Notes under the pieces: model-generated
Seen by the model: the letters and a program-made list of their open reading frames with translations, nothing else
Told to the model about the DNA's origin: nothing
Database searches by the model: none
Made by a program: the position numbers and the translations under genes
DNA from: Idiomarina aquatica
Lineage (GTDB): Bacteria > Pseudomonadota > Gammaproteobacteria > Enterobacterales > Alteromonadaceae
DNA: 64,000 bases
NCBI RefSeq assembly: GCF_004362895.1
Contig: NZ_SNXI01000003.1
Coordinates: 1 to 64,000 of the forward strand
Reading direction: 5' to 3'
Shown: in pieces, positions 43,619 through 53,043 of the stretch
Layout: the number at the start of each line of letters is the position of its first letter
How positions within the stretch are numbered: position 1 is the first letter of the stretch

Positions 43619-46600
43619 CCTCATCCAGTTCTTGTGCGAGACGAGCCGACTCGTCTGCGCGAGGCTTAGTAAAGCGCGCCAGCCACAAATAAAGCACCGG
43701 CGTTAAGTACAGAGTAAATACAGTAGCCAGCCCCAGGCCACCAAATACCACCCAACCAATAGAATTACGAGCCTCAGCGCCTGCGCCACTAGATAGTATT
43801 AATGGCAAACCACCCAGAATAGTCGACACCAGGGTCATCATGATGGGTCGCAAGCGAATTGACGCGGCCTGCTCTATCGCTGTACGAACACTCTCTCCGC
43901 GGTCACGCAACTGATCAGCAAACTCGACCAACAACACCGAGTTTTTAGCCAACAGACCAATCAACATGACCAAACCAATCTGAGAGTAGATATTAAGCGA
44001 TATCCCGGTCAGGAATAACGCATAAATAGCGGCAGCTATACCAAATGGGACCGTCAGCATGACCACTACCGCACTGTTGACACTCTCAAACTGCGCAGCT
44101 AACACCAACAATACAATTAAGAATGCCAGAATGTAGGTCATCGCGACCTCTCTATTGGTATCTTCAAAGGTTTCGGCCTCGCCAAGGAATAACAGCCCCA
44201 TGCTTGGCGGCAACTCCTGTTGAGCAATCTCCCGCAGGATCTCTGTTGCTTCAGATAACGGATAATCCTCGTCAATTTCGAATTCAACTTCGATAGCGCG
44301 CCGTTGGCCGTGCCGTTCTAACTCTGCCGATACGCCTTCCTCGACCACTTCAGCAACACTAGAAATAGGCACCAGTTCGCCCGACGTAGACGATACGTAC
44401 AAGTTCTGCATGTCCTGCGGAGAACGGATTGCTTCGACCCGAGTTTGCAGAATAACCGGGATCTGCTGATCTCCAACGTTAAGATCCGCGACATCGTCAC
44501 CATTGATTGCTGCGCGTAACGTAGACGAAATATCGCTTAACGGTACGCCAAGCTCGGCTGCCCGACGGCGGTCAATCTTAAATCGCAATTGCGGCTGTGT
44601 TGGCTGATACGAAATATCCGGATTTCTGAACTCCGGCGCCTGCGCAACCACCGCCGCAGTAAATTCTTTGGCAGCATTATAAATATCGGTGTAGTTCTCG
44701 CCGGTGATTGCCATTTCGACAGCACCGCCGCCCTGGCCACCGCGCACGTTTAACGAGTTAGAGCCAAACGCTCGACCCGGCGCACCGACCACTTGTGATA
44801 ACGGACCGCGTACTTCATCAATCACTGCCTGCTGAGATATATCGCGTTCTTCCCAGGGCTTCATGGTCGCCGTGATAAATGACAAGTTGGGGTCCCACTG
44901 ACCCACCACCGTATAGATAGAATCAAATACACCCGCTTCCAGGTAAGGAATTAACGCGTCTTCGTGCTGACGAGCCTGGCGATCCATAAAGTTCAAGCCT
45001 ACGCCGTCAGGCCCCCGGGCGAATACCCGAACCGTACCACGGTCCTCACTGGGCAGCAGCTCCGCCGCCACTCGGTCGTATAAAAAGCCAGCCCCTACAG
45101 CGGCTAATAACGACAAGCCAACGATCGCCCAGGAAAAATTCAATGCGACTTTTAAGGTACGCTCGTAATGTTTTTTGAACCAGTTGCCGACACCTGAGAA
45201 CACATTGCGCTTACCGGCATTTTTGGGCAACTTCGCCGTAAATGCGGGTACCAACGATAGCGCGACAAACGAAGAAATAATCACTGCAGCAGCCAGCACG
45301 CCACCGAACTCTCTGAATAGTCGGCCGGCCGTTGACGGTAAAAACGCTATCGGCACAAACACAGCCACTAATACAGCCGTTGTCGCGACCACCGCAAAGA
45401 ACACTTCCCGGGTGCCCAGTACCGCTGCGGCTCGTGGACCCAGCCCCATGCCCCGCCGTCGCTGAATGTTCTCGGTAACAACAATAGCATCATCAACAAT
45501 CAAACCGGTTGCCAGCACCAATGCTAACAAGGTTAGAATATTGATCGAAAAGCCCATCAACCATATGGCTGCTACTGCGCCAAACAATGCCACCGGTATC
45601 GATAGAGCAGGGACAATGGTAGCCCGGAACGAGCCGATAAATACCCATAACGTCCCCACAACCAGCGCAATAGTAATCGCCAGCGTAGTGATAACTTCAG
45701 CAACAGATTTCCGTATGAACAAGGCGTCGTCATTAGTTACCTGCATTTCCATGTCGGGGAAACGTGCCTGCAACCGCTCAAGCATTGCCAGTGCCTGATC
45801 AGAAATTTCGATAGTATTGGAGCCGGCTTGGCGAATAACCCCCACGCCAACTACTGGTTTACCGTTTAAGCGCACGAAACTACTTGCATCGGCCGGGCCA
45901 AAGTAGGCCTGTGCCACGTCGCCGATACGTGTATCGTCACGCACAATAATATTTTCGACCTGCTCAGCAGTCACTGAGGTTGCATCTGCGCGAATAATGA
46001 TGCGTTGGTCGGTCGATTTTAAACTACCTGCCGGAACATCAAACGGTGCTTGTCGCAATGCATCAGCGATGTCGGTAACCGATAGACCAAAACTCGTTAG
46101 TCTTAACGGATCCAAAGCTACCCTTAACACTCTTTCACGAGCGCCGTTTAACCTGACATCAGCCACCCCGTCTATAGATAGAAATTCAGGCGCGACGTCT
46201 GTCTCTAATCGCCGGGTTAGTTCCTCCAGACTTAGTGAGTCGCTACTAACTGCTATATCCAGAACAGCCCTGGCATCATCGTCAGCTTTTACAACAATTA
46301 CCTGCTCAACGTCATCAGGCAATTCGCGTCTAACCTGATTGACCGACTCGCGAACCTCGCTGGCTACCACATCCAGGTCAACACCCGGTCTGAATTCGAC
46401 CACGGTACGTGCAGAGTTTTCCTCGGACGAGGAGCGAATAGATTTTACCCCTGAGACTCGAGCAGCAGCCCCTTCAAGAATACTGGTAACTTCTGAGTCG
46501 ACGGTCTCCGGAGCTCCGCCCGGCAGCGCAGCACGAACCGTAACGATGGGTCGATCTACGTCAGGAAGTTCGCGCACTTCTACGCCCATAATAGCTGCAA

Positions 46601-46712
46601 CACCGGCCAGCGCGATTAATATATTAAGAACAACAATCAGAACAGGCCGGCGTATTGATACCGACGGCAAGTCGTTCGCTTCACCAACTGATGTGGTTTT
46701 AGTGTCGGCCAT
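43602..46712 (-). CDS. RND efflux permease
   Basis: 1036 residues with about twelve membrane segments and two large periplasmic loops. The proton-relay aspartates appear in GLIVDDAIVVTENIQRR. A second half repeat (GLLAKNSVLLVEFADQL) is normal for the family. It exports drugs, dyes or metals using proton motive force; the substrate is unknown. Its start codon overlaps the adaptor stop by one base (TAATG), so it is translated with it. No outer-membrane factor gene is nearby. Confidence 0.92.
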   Translation of the reverse strand: MADTKTTSVGEANDLPSVSIRRPVLIVVLNILIALAGVAAIMGVEVRELPDVDRPIVTVRAALPGGAPETVDSEVTSILEGAAARVSGVKSIRSSSEENSARTVVEFRPGVDLDVVASEVRESVNQVRRELPDDVEQVIVVKADDDARAVLDIAVSSDSLSLEELTRRLETDVAPEFLSIDGVADVRLNGARERVLRVALDPLRLTSFGLSVTDIADALRQAPFDVPAGSLKSTDQRIIIRADATSVTAEQVENIIVRDDTRIGDVAQAYFGPADASSFVRLNGKPVVGVGVIRQAGSNTIEISDQALAMLERLQARFPDMEMQVTNDDALFIRKSVAEVITTLAITIALVVGTLWVFIGSFRATIVPALSIPVALFGAVAAIWLMGFSINILTLLALVLATGLIVDDAIVVTENIQRRRGMGLGPRAAAVLGTREVFFAVVATTAVLVAVFVPIAFLPSTAGRLFREFGGVLAAAVIISSFVALSLVPAFTAKLPKNAGKRNVFSGVGNWFKKHYERTLKVALNFSWAIVGLSLLAAVGAGFLYDRVAAELLPSEDRGTVRVFARGPDGVGLNFMDRQARQHEDALIPYLEAGVFDSIYTVVGQWDPNLSFITATMKPWEERDISQQAVIDEVRGPLSQVVGAPGRAFGSNSLNVRGGQGGGAVEMAITGENYTDIYNAAKEFTAAVVAQAPEFRNPDISYQPTQPQLRFKIDRRRAAELGVPLSDISSTLRAAINGDDVADLNVGDQQIPVILQTRVEAIRSPQDMQNLYVSSTSGELVPISSVAEVVEEGVSAELERHGQRRAIEVEFEIDEDYPLSEATEILREIAQQELPPSMGLLFLGEAETFEDTNREVAMTYILAFLIVLLVLAAQFESVNSAVVVMLTVPFGIAAAIYALFLTGISLNIYSQIGLVMLIGLLAKNSVLLVEFADQLRDRGESVRTAIEQAASIRLRPIMMTLVSTILGGLPLILSSGAGAEARNSIGWVVFGGLGLATVFTLYLTPVLYLWLARFTKPRADESARLAQELDEANESA

Positions 46713-47770
46713 TACTCAGCAACCTCGGCAGCGTCGACATTCTCGACATTTTGGAACTTAACATCCTGACCTTCGCGCAAATTCTGAATCCCTTCCACGA
46801 TCAGAATATCGTCGCGCTGAATATCACCGGAAACAAGCACACGTCCTTCCAGACGTTGCTCGATCTGAACTTCCACACGTTTAGCTTTTTGGTTTTCGGC
46901 CAACCAAATGAATGGTGCATTTGGCCCCCATGACAAAGCCGCTTCAGGGATAGAAACGAACTCCCGACCTAACAATTCAATTTGCGTGCGAAAGCTAGTG
47001 CCTGGTAAAAAATCATCTTTGCTGTTATCAATAGCAGCACGTGCTCTGAACATACGTGTCTTTGGATTAATGCGGGAGTCGCGCTCGACAATCTCAGCCG
47101 TTACCGGTGGTCCCGAATATCGCCACGGTTGCACTGTCAATTCAGCGCCTTCCTGTAAAATCGATACCGCAGCTTCAGGAATACTGAAATCGATAAGCAG
47201 GGTTTCACGGTCATCAATGGTGGTAATCATGGTTTGTTCGGTAATACGATCGCCGGGCTCAATATCAGTAAGCCCAACGATACCGTCAAATGGTGCAATA
47301 ACCTGACGGTCATCGACTTCGGTCTGCGCTCTGTCTACTTCGACTTCGGCTAAGTCACGTAATAATACCGCATTATCCAGCTCCGATTGCGGCACCGCAC
47401 CTTGATCAAAGCTGGAGCGTAAGCGCTCAACCGTGCGCTGCGCGTCTTTGTAATTTAGTTTCGCTTGTTGCAGTGCAACTTGCTGTCGACGGTCGTCAAG
47501 CTGAACTAAAACTTGTCCTGCTTCGACGCGATCGCCCGGTTCAAAATTAATCGATTCAACACGGTCACCGACAGCGGGGTATAAGGTTACGGACCGTCGA
47601 GCTTCAGCAGTTCCAACAGCTTCGACACGATTGGATTCGCGTTCAAACTGCACAGGCTGCGCTTTAACCAGTGCTTCTCGTGCTCCAAAGCCCTGCGCCT
47701 GCGCTTTATCAGGTACAATTGCCATCAGCGCTGAAAAAAGCGCCACTAAAACGATTCCGAAACCTTTCAT
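46712..47770 (-). CDS. RND periplasmic adaptor
   Basis: 352 residues with a signal peptide (about 1-25, cut near AQAQG). Lipoyl halves are FEPGDRVEAGQVLVQLDDRRQQ and DDRQVIAPFDGIVGLTDIEPGD, with a helical hairpin between (LRSSFDQGAVPQSELDN). The ATG at 47770 is chosen because GGAGTACC precedes it; an upstream frame adds residues unlike the family. It holds the RND permease to an outer-membrane channel. It follows azurin on the same strand behind a terminator, so it may have its own promoter. Confidence 0.88.
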   Translation of the reverse strand: MKGFGIVLVALFSALMAIVPDKAQAQGFGAREALVKAQPVQFERESNRVEAVGTAEARRSVTLYPAVGDRVESINFEPGDRVEAGQVLVQLDDRRQQVALQQAKLNYKDAQRTVERLRSSFDQGAVPQSELDNAVLLRDLAEVEVDRAQTEVDDRQVIAPFDGIVGLTDIEPGDRITEQTMITTIDDRETLLIDFSIPEAAVSILQEGAELTVQPWRYSGPPVTAEIVERDSRINPKTRMFRARAAIDNSKDDFLPGTSFRTQIELLGREFVSIPEAALSWGPNAPFIWLAENQKAKRVEVQIEQRLEGRVLVSGDIQRDDILIVEGIQNLREGQDVKFQNVENVDAAEVAE

Positions 47771-47783
47771 TGGTACTCCATTT

Positions 47784-47818
47784 AAAAGCCCGTGATTGCT
47801 ATCCAAACACGGGCTTTA
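47784..47818 (-). terminator. Terminator after azurin
   Basis: AAAGCCCGTG (47785-47794) pairs with CACGGGCTTT (47808-47817); TTTT follows on the minus strand. It sits just before the RND adaptor start, so azurin is mostly a separate unit. Confidence 0.75.
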
Positions 47819-47843
47819 GCTTAGCGATTTATACGAACGCTAA

Positions 47844-48293
47844 TTAGTTAGTAATTTTAAACACACCTTGCATAATTGCAGAGTGGCCTGGGAAGGTGCA
47901 GTAGAACTTATAGTTGCCATTTGCATCCATTCCGTCAGTCGAGAAAGTAATCGACGTTTCCTCGCCACCACCGATAACGTCAGTGGCTGCAATCACAGCA
48001 TCTGAGTCTGGTGTATAGTTGTTATCAAGACCAGCTGCCATGCCTTGTTGCACCACTGACTGCATGTCCGAAGCGCTACTTAATACCCAGTTATGGCCCA
48101 TTACGTTCTTAGCCATCTTGCCTGAGTGAGTTAATTTTAACGTCACCTCAGAGCAACTCGCTGGTACTGAAAGTTCCTTTTTATCAAATCGCATGTTGTC
48201 ATTACTATCGATGGTTAGTTCACATTCGTTGGCTAGCGCAGAGTTTGCGACCAACAGCAAAGAACCAATCAACAAAGTTTTCAAAAATCGCAT
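47844..48293 (-). CDS. azu: Azurin (blue copper protein)
   Basis: 149 residues with a signal peptide ending NSALAN. The mature part begins ECELTIDSNDNMRFDKKE. The copper ligands are His in MGHNWVLS and Cys, His and Met in FYCTFPGHSAIMQGVFK, exactly the azurin spacing; a conserved Cys pair is formed by Cys of ECEL and PASCSEVTL. It shuttles electrons in the periplasm, for example to a peroxidase or cytochrome oxidase. It has its own terminator, and no cognate gene is nearby. Confidence 0.93.
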   Translation of the reverse strand: MRFLKTLLIGSLLLVANSALANECELTIDSNDNMRFDKKELSVPASCSEVTLKLTHSGKMAKNVMGHNWVLSSASDMQSVVQQGMAAGLDNNYTPDSDAVIAATDVIGGGEETSITFSTDGMDANGNYKFYCTFPGHSAIMQGVFKITN

Positions 48294-48374
48294 TGCAATA
48301 CTCCTGTAGTTACTATCAAATAACGCTCATGTATACGTGAATACGCACGTTTAGATTACTTTTTGAGTGGGTTT

Positions 48375-49532
48375 ATGACGCAAAAAAAACAATTCGCGCC
48401 GCAGTCCCTGCTGGCACAAGGCTCTCCTTGTCTGCAGCAGCATCACACCAATGATAAACAATCATTGATACCGCCAGTATATAACTCAACCACCTATTTG
48501 CGTGATGAGGATAATCAATATCGCAGCGGACGGGTGTACTCGAGAGCTGACAACCCAACCTATAAAGCGCCGGAGACATTAATCGCAACCCTGGAGGAGG
48601 CCGCTGACGCTCGTATTTTTAGTTCAGGTATGGCCGCAGCAACAGCCGTATTTTTAGCGCTAAAACCCGGCGACCACGTCATTGCACCCACTATCATGTA
48701 CTGGGCTTTGCGCAATTGGTTGCGCACCTTTGGACAGGATTTTGGCTTACATGTTCGTTTTATTGATACGCACGTCGAAGGCGCAGTTGAGGCAGCACTG
48801 ACTGAGCAACCGGCACGACTGGTGTGGCTGGAGACTCCGGGCAATCCGTTGTGGACCGTTTCTGATATCGCTGCTATTGCGCAAAGCTGTAAAAAACATG
48901 ATGCACTGCTTGCCGTCGACTCAACCGTTGCCACACCGCTATTAACCCGGCCGTTAAGCTTAGGCGCTAATTTGGTCATGCACTCTGCAACCAAGTATTT
49001 AAATGGCCATTCGGATGTTATTTCCGGTGCCTTGGCCAGCGCAGAAGATTCAGCTTTTTGGCAACGCATTGTCGCATTGCGGGCGCAAAACGGTTGTGTA
49101 CCCGGCCCCGATGACGCCGCGCAGCTATTGCGCGGGATGCGTACGCTGCACCTGCGTGTCAGGGAGTCATGTGAGTCTGCTCTGTGGTTAGCAGAACAGC
49201 TGCAGGAAAATCCGCACGTTGCTGAGGTCCTGTATCCCGGATTGCCGAGCTTCACCGGTCATGAAGTCGCTAAACGGCAGATGCATAACGGCTTTGGGGG
49301 AATGTTATCGATTCGGCTTAAAGGCGGTGCAGAACAAGCAATTAAAACAGCGGCCCGAACACGTTTGTGGAAGCGAGCGACATCCTTGGGGGGTGTTGAA
49401 AGTTTGATTGAACACCGCGCCAGCATCGAGGGTGAAGGCACGCCGGTGCCCGACGATTTGCTGCGTTTATCGGTTGGGATTGAATACCGTGAAGACCTGC
49501 TCCGCGATTTAGAGCAGGCTTTTCGGTCCTAA
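48375..49532 (+). CDS. PLP-dependent cystathionine beta-lyase / gamma-synthase family enzyme
   Basis: 385 residues. The PLP lysine lies in SATKYLNGHSDVISGAL, and YSRADNPTYKAPETLIATLE and ETPGNPLWTVSDI are the cofactor-pocket blocks of the Cys/Met metabolism family. It could cleave cystathionine (MetC-like) or form it (MetB-like); the residues that split the two are not certain from sight. The ATG at 48375 is chosen over an upstream TTG. It is a single gene; a hairpin (49542-49560) separates it from the convergent malic enzyme. Confidence 0.82.
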   Translation: MTQKKQFAPQSLLAQGSPCLQQHHTNDKQSLIPPVYNSTTYLRDEDNQYRSGRVYSRADNPTYKAPETLIATLEEAADARIFSSGMAAATAVFLALKPGDHVIAPTIMYWALRNWLRTFGQDFGLHVRFIDTHVEGAVEAALTEQPARLVWLETPGNPLWTVSDIAAIAQSCKKHDALLAVDSTVATPLLTRPLSLGANLVMHSATKYLNGHSDVISGALASAEDSAFWQRIVALRAQNGCVPGPDDAAQLLRGMRTLHLRVRESCESALWLAEQLQENPHVAEVLYPGLPSFTGHEVAKRQMHNGFGGMLSIRLKGGAEQAIKTAARTRLWKRATSLGGVESLIEHRASIEGEGTPVPDDLLRLSVGIEYREDLLRDLEQAFRS

Positions 49533-49541
49533 ACAAATAGC

Positions 49542-49560
49542 GTCGCGCATAATGCGCGAC
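49542..49560. terminator. Hairpin between trans-sulfuration and malic enzyme genes
   Basis: GTCGCGCA and TGCGCGAC form a perfect 8-base stem around TAA. It lacks a good T-run, so it may be rho-assisted. It sits between convergent stops. Confidence 0.5.
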
Positions 49561-49564
49561 CTAC

Positions 49565-51256
49565 TTATATACTGACGCGCTTGTAAAAGCGGTATTCTGG
49601 TTTCCAGTAATGACTTTCTATGCGTTGGCGTAACAGTTCATCGTCAATCTCCAGCGCGTAGCCTTCTTCCTGAGCGACCTTGCCGACCGCAAAGGCAATA
49701 TCTTTAGACAGCTGTGCCAGGTCGTCAAACGCCGGCAGTAAGTGCTCACCTTTGCCATTAGCAGACGGCGACGCTTTCGCGAGTGTTTTACTGGCTACGC
49801 GGAACATTTCGTCACTGACGCGATTGGCTTTAACCGCTATCACACCCAGCCCAATCCCGGGGAAAATATAACTGTTATTGCACTGCGCAATAGGATATTG
49901 CTTGCCGTCATACTCTACTGAACCGAATGGGCTACCGGTGGCTACGATAGCATTGCCCTGAGTCCATTTCATTACGTCGGCCGGATGCGCTTCGACGTGT
50001 TTTGACGGGTTACTCAATGGGAAAATAATCGGCTGTTCAACATTTTTGGCCATGGCATCAACAACCTGCTCTGTGAATAAGCCCGCCTGCCCTGAAACCC
50101 CAATCAATACATCGGGCTCAGCACAATGAATCACATCCAGTAACGATGGGTAGTCACCGCTGTATTGCCATTCGCCTATGCGTTTCATGGGCTGCGCCAA
50201 GGCTTGTTGAAAATCCCGTAAACCATCCATGGAATCAACAACTAAGCCGAAACGATCGACCATAAAGACATTTTGCTTAGCTTCGTCTTCGGACAGCCCC
50301 TCAGCCATCATCTGGATCATCACCTGCTCAGCAATACCACAGCCGGCAGAACCGGCACCGACGAATACAACCTTTTGCTCGCTTAGTTTTTTACCTTTTT
50401 TACGGCAGGCAGCTAACAAGGTGCCTACTGTCACAGACGCAGTGCCCTGGATATCGTCGTTAAAGCAACACACTTCGTCACGATAACGTCGTAGCAACGG
50501 CATCGCGTTAGGTTGGGCAAAGTCTTCAAACTGCAACAGTACACCGGGCCAGCGACGCGTCACTGCCTTAATAAACTTATCCAAAAATTCATCGTACTGT
50601 TCCTGGTTAATACGCTTGTGGCGCGCGCCCATGTACATGGGATCGTTTAACAGTTTCTCGTTATTGGTGCCAACGTCCAGCATCACCGGCAACGTGTAAG
50701 CGGGGCTGATTCCACCACAGGCGGTGTAAAGCGACAACTTACCAATCGGAATACCCATACCGCCGATACCCTGGTCACCCAGGCCCAGTATGCGTTCGCC
50801 GTCAGTTACTACGATGACTTTTACCTTTTGTTTAGTCGCATTGCGCAGGATGTCATCCAGTTGATCACGCTCTGAATACGAAATAAACAAACCACGGGAG
50901 CTGCGATAAATATCGGAAAATTTCTCGCAGGCATCGCCGACTGTCGGCGTGTAAATAATTGGCATCATCTCTTCGAGGTGATCGGTTAGCAAACGATAGA
51001 ACAATGTCTCGTTATTATCCTGAATGGCACGCAGGTAAATGTGTTTATTCAGCGGTGTTTCGAAGCTTTTATACTGCATGTAAGCGCGTTCGGCCTGCTC
51101 TTCGATACTCTCGTAGCGCGGCGGTAACAACCCGGTCAGGTTAAATGCTGCTCGTTCTTCCTTTGAGAACGCGCTGCCTTTATTAAGTAATGGCGTCTCT
51201 AACAAAGAAGGTCCCGCGTAGGGGATATACAACGGACGTTGTGCAGAATCTGACAT
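49565..51256 (-). CDS. maeA: NAD-dependent malic enzyme
   Basis: 563 residues, the length of the large NAD-linked bacterial and plant-type enzyme. [14 protein letters not shown] and the substrate block [19 protein letters not shown], then [19 protein letters not shown] and the NAD fold [14 protein letters not shown], are all present. It decarboxylates malate to pyruvate and CO2, linking with the glyoxylate shunt genes in the window. It has a strong ribosome-site context (GGAGTAAG) and is monocistronic. Confidence 0.94.
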   Translation of the reverse strand: MSDSAQRPLYIPYAGPSLLETPLLNKGSAFSKEERAAFNLTGLLPPRYESIEEQAERAYMQYKSFETPLNKHIYLRAIQDNNETLFYRLLTDHLEEMMPIIYTPTVGDACEKFSDIYRSSRGLFISYSERDQLDDILRNATKQKVKVIVVTDGERILGLGDQGIGGMGIPIGKLSLYTACGGISPAYTLPVMLDVGTNNEKLLNDPMYMGARHKRINQEQYDEFLDKFIKAVTRRWPGVLLQFEDFAQPNAMPLLRRYRDEVCCFNDDIQGTASVTVGTLLAACRKKGKKLSEQKVVFVGAGSAGCGIAEQVMIQMMAEGLSEDEAKQNVFMVDRFGLVVDSMDGLRDFQQALAQPMKRIGEWQYSGDYPSLLDVIHCAEPDVLIGVSGQAGLFTEQVVDAMAKNVEQPIIFPLSNPSKHVEAHPADVMKWTQGNAIVATGSPFGSVEYDGKQYPIAQCNNSYIFPGIGLGVIAVKANRVSDEMFRVASKTLAKASPSANGKGEHLLPAFDDLAQLSKDIAFAVGKVAQEEGYALEIDDELLRQRIESHYWKPEYRFYKRVSI

Positions 51257-51445
51257 GGGTACTTACTCCTAAAACAGTACAGACTAACTAATTGCTAATC
51301 ATAGCAAATGTTAAGGCATAGCGGGGAATCGAATTAAACAGCATTAAAAATTATTGAACGATTGAACTAAATCGAATGCATGTTAGTAATGAAACACGTA
51401 TAATCCAATTAAATCGAACAGATGTTTTAATACGCGAACCAAATT

Positions 51446-51856
51446 ATGTACGAATGCTCAGTGTCCGATGCGGACTTTTTAATACAGCTGGAACAACGCT
51501 CGTTTGGCAAAGATGATATCGATCACCTTTGGCATTTACGCGTAGCCTGGGTGTATCTAAAAGCCCATCCATGGCCAATTGCGTTGCAAAAGGTAGTCGA
51601 CTTGCTGCGTACTGAGCGCAACTTTGGCCTGGGTGATATTCCTTACCATCACACCCTGACCATCGCCTCCCTGCGCATCATTAATGTGCGCATCAGTAAA
51701 GCCGACTACAACGACTTTTGTGATTTTCTGAATGACAACCAGGATCTGGTCGACGATATGCCTAGCGTTATTAAACGCTATTATTCAGAAAAAGCGATAA
51801 CCTCTGAAGCGGCTCAAACCAGCTACGTAGCGCCCGACTTACGCCCCATTGAATAA
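51446..51856 (+). CDS. Conserved-looking protein of unknown function
   Basis: 136 residues with no signal or membrane helix. The pattern DHLWHLRVAWVYLKAHPWPIAL, a central LGDIPYHHTLTIASLRIIN and several His and Trp suggest a compact helical protein, perhaps a metal- or cofactor-binding one. I do not recognise a family. It has an AT-rich upstream region that could hold a promoter. Its end overlaps the convergent MAPEG gene by 18 bases. Confidence 0.65.
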   Translation: MYECSVSDADFLIQLEQRSFGKDDIDHLWHLRVAWVYLKAHPWPIALQKVVDLLRTERNFGLGDIPYHHTLTIASLRIINVRISKADYNDFCDFLNDNQDLVDDMPSVIKRYYSEKAITSEAAQTSYVAPDLRPIE

Positions 51857-52267
51857 CGTCACAAACACCATAACCAACAGTACTACGTTCGCTAGCAAAC
51901 CCAGCATAAAAAAGTAACTGCGTGGGCTTGGATTCTTTTCGGTTGCAATAACGTAATACAACACCATGTGCGCCAGCCGAGCTACGGCAAATACCGCTGT
52001 TGCTGATGCTGTCCATAACGGATGAACGCCTGCCAATATGGCTAATACAATAGTCCCTAACATCGGGCTCAGATTTTCGAGTGAGTTTTGATGGGTACGC
52101 CAGGCCCTGAATACGAAACTCTGGTGGCTCAAGTCTTGCGGAGCTTTGCCCGGAATAGCCCCGGTTTGCTTTGCTTTTGTACCGCTGGCAACGAACCACT
52201 GCAGCAATACAGTTACAATAATAATAGCCATCCACAGCAGCGTTGCCCAGTAATCTGCAATTAACAT
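51839..52267 (-). CDS. MAPEG family membrane protein
   Basis: 142 residues with four hydrophobic helices at about 3-22, 60-80, 83-105 and 118-140. RAWRTHQNSLENLSPMLGTIVL carries the family Asn-Leu-Glu-Asn-like pattern of membrane-associated eicosanoid/glutathione proteins. It may bind glutathione. It is the last of four genes on this strand (DUF998, copA, murI, MAPEG) separated by short gaps, so it is likely co-transcribed. Its function in bacteria is not well known. Confidence 0.82.
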   Translation of the reverse strand: MLIADYWATLLWMAIIIVTVLLQWFVASGTKAKQTGAIPGKAPQDLSHQSFVFRAWRTHQNSLENLSPMLGTIVLAILAGVHPLWTASATAVFAVARLAHMVLYYVIATEKNPSPRSYFFMLGLLANVVLLVMVFVTLFNGA

Positions 52268-52279
52268 AAGGTTTCCTTT

Positions 52280-53026
52280 TTATACTTGTAGCTGCCAACG
52301 TGCCGCGACACGTTTAACCGCCTCGACATTCTCTGATGCCATAATTTGGATCGGCGTGTTATCAAAGCGCGCCGTTAAGTCCAACCGCTGTTCCATCCAG
52401 TGCAGCATGGCTTCGCCGGAATGTATTGTTTTTGCGCCGCCAAAGTACGCAGATATCGCGGTATCGATCAGCGGAAAATGGGTACACCCTAACAATACAA
52501 CGTCAGGGCGCATTAGTCCGCCAAAATAGTGTTTAAACGTCTCCGTTAATATTGGTCCGTCGTAGAGCTCTTCTTCGACAATGGGCACAAACAATGGCGT
52601 AGCCATCGCTTCAACCCGATGGAATCCCAGCGCATTAATACGTTGCTGATACTCGCCTGAAGCAATCGTTGAGCGCGTTGCAATAACCAGTACACGCGCG
52701 TCCTGAGTAATCCCCGGCATTTGCTGCAACGCCAGCACGCCCGGTTCCAGTACGCCATAAACCGGTTTATTCGAGTAGCGCTGCATTTGTTCCAGCGCCA
52801 CCACACTCACGGTATTACACGCCACCACCAGGGCATCCACGTTTGCACCATTAAAAAACTCGACCGCCTCCAGCGCATAGCGTGTCACCGTATTAGCATC
52901 TTTGCTACCGTATGGCACGCGGGCAGTATCACCGTAATAAAGCAGTTCGCTAAAACAACCACTGCGCTGCAACGACCGTGCAACCGTTAAACCACCGACA
53001 CCACTATCAAATATTCCTAATTTCAT
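52280..53026 (-). CDS. murI: Glutamate racemase
   Basis: 248 residues. The two catalytic Cys lie in VVACNTVSVVAL and VLLGCTHFPLID, and GIFDSGVGGLTVARSL is the N-terminal signature. It makes D-glutamate for peptidoglycan. It sits 17 bases after copA and 12 before the MAPEG gene on the same strand. Placing a cell-wall enzyme in a copper operon is common enough by chance, so a link is not implied. Confidence 0.93.
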   Translation of the reverse strand: MKLGIFDSGVGGLTVARSLQRSGCFSELLYYGDTARVPYGSKDANTVTRYALEAVEFFNGANVDALVVACNTVSVVALEQMQRYSNKPVYGVLEPGVLALQQMPGITQDARVLVIATRSTIASGEYQQRINALGFHRVEAMATPLFVPIVEEELYDGPILTETFKHYFGGLMRPDVVLLGCTHFPLIDTAISAYFGGAKTIHSGEAMLHWMEQRLDLTARFDNTPIQIMASENVEAVKRVAARWQLQV

Positions 53027-53043
53027 TAATTATCGTCGTCCGC

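Noticed and set aside
45175-46761. Long plus-strand open frames opposite the RND permease
   Set aside because: They are Ser/Thr/Ala-rich shadows of the permease gene with no start signals or family features.
48560-49255. 231-codon minus-strand frame opposite the trans-sulfuration enzyme
   Set aside because: Composition is typical of an antisense shadow (many Cys, Ser and Ala), and the plus-strand gene is beyond doubt.
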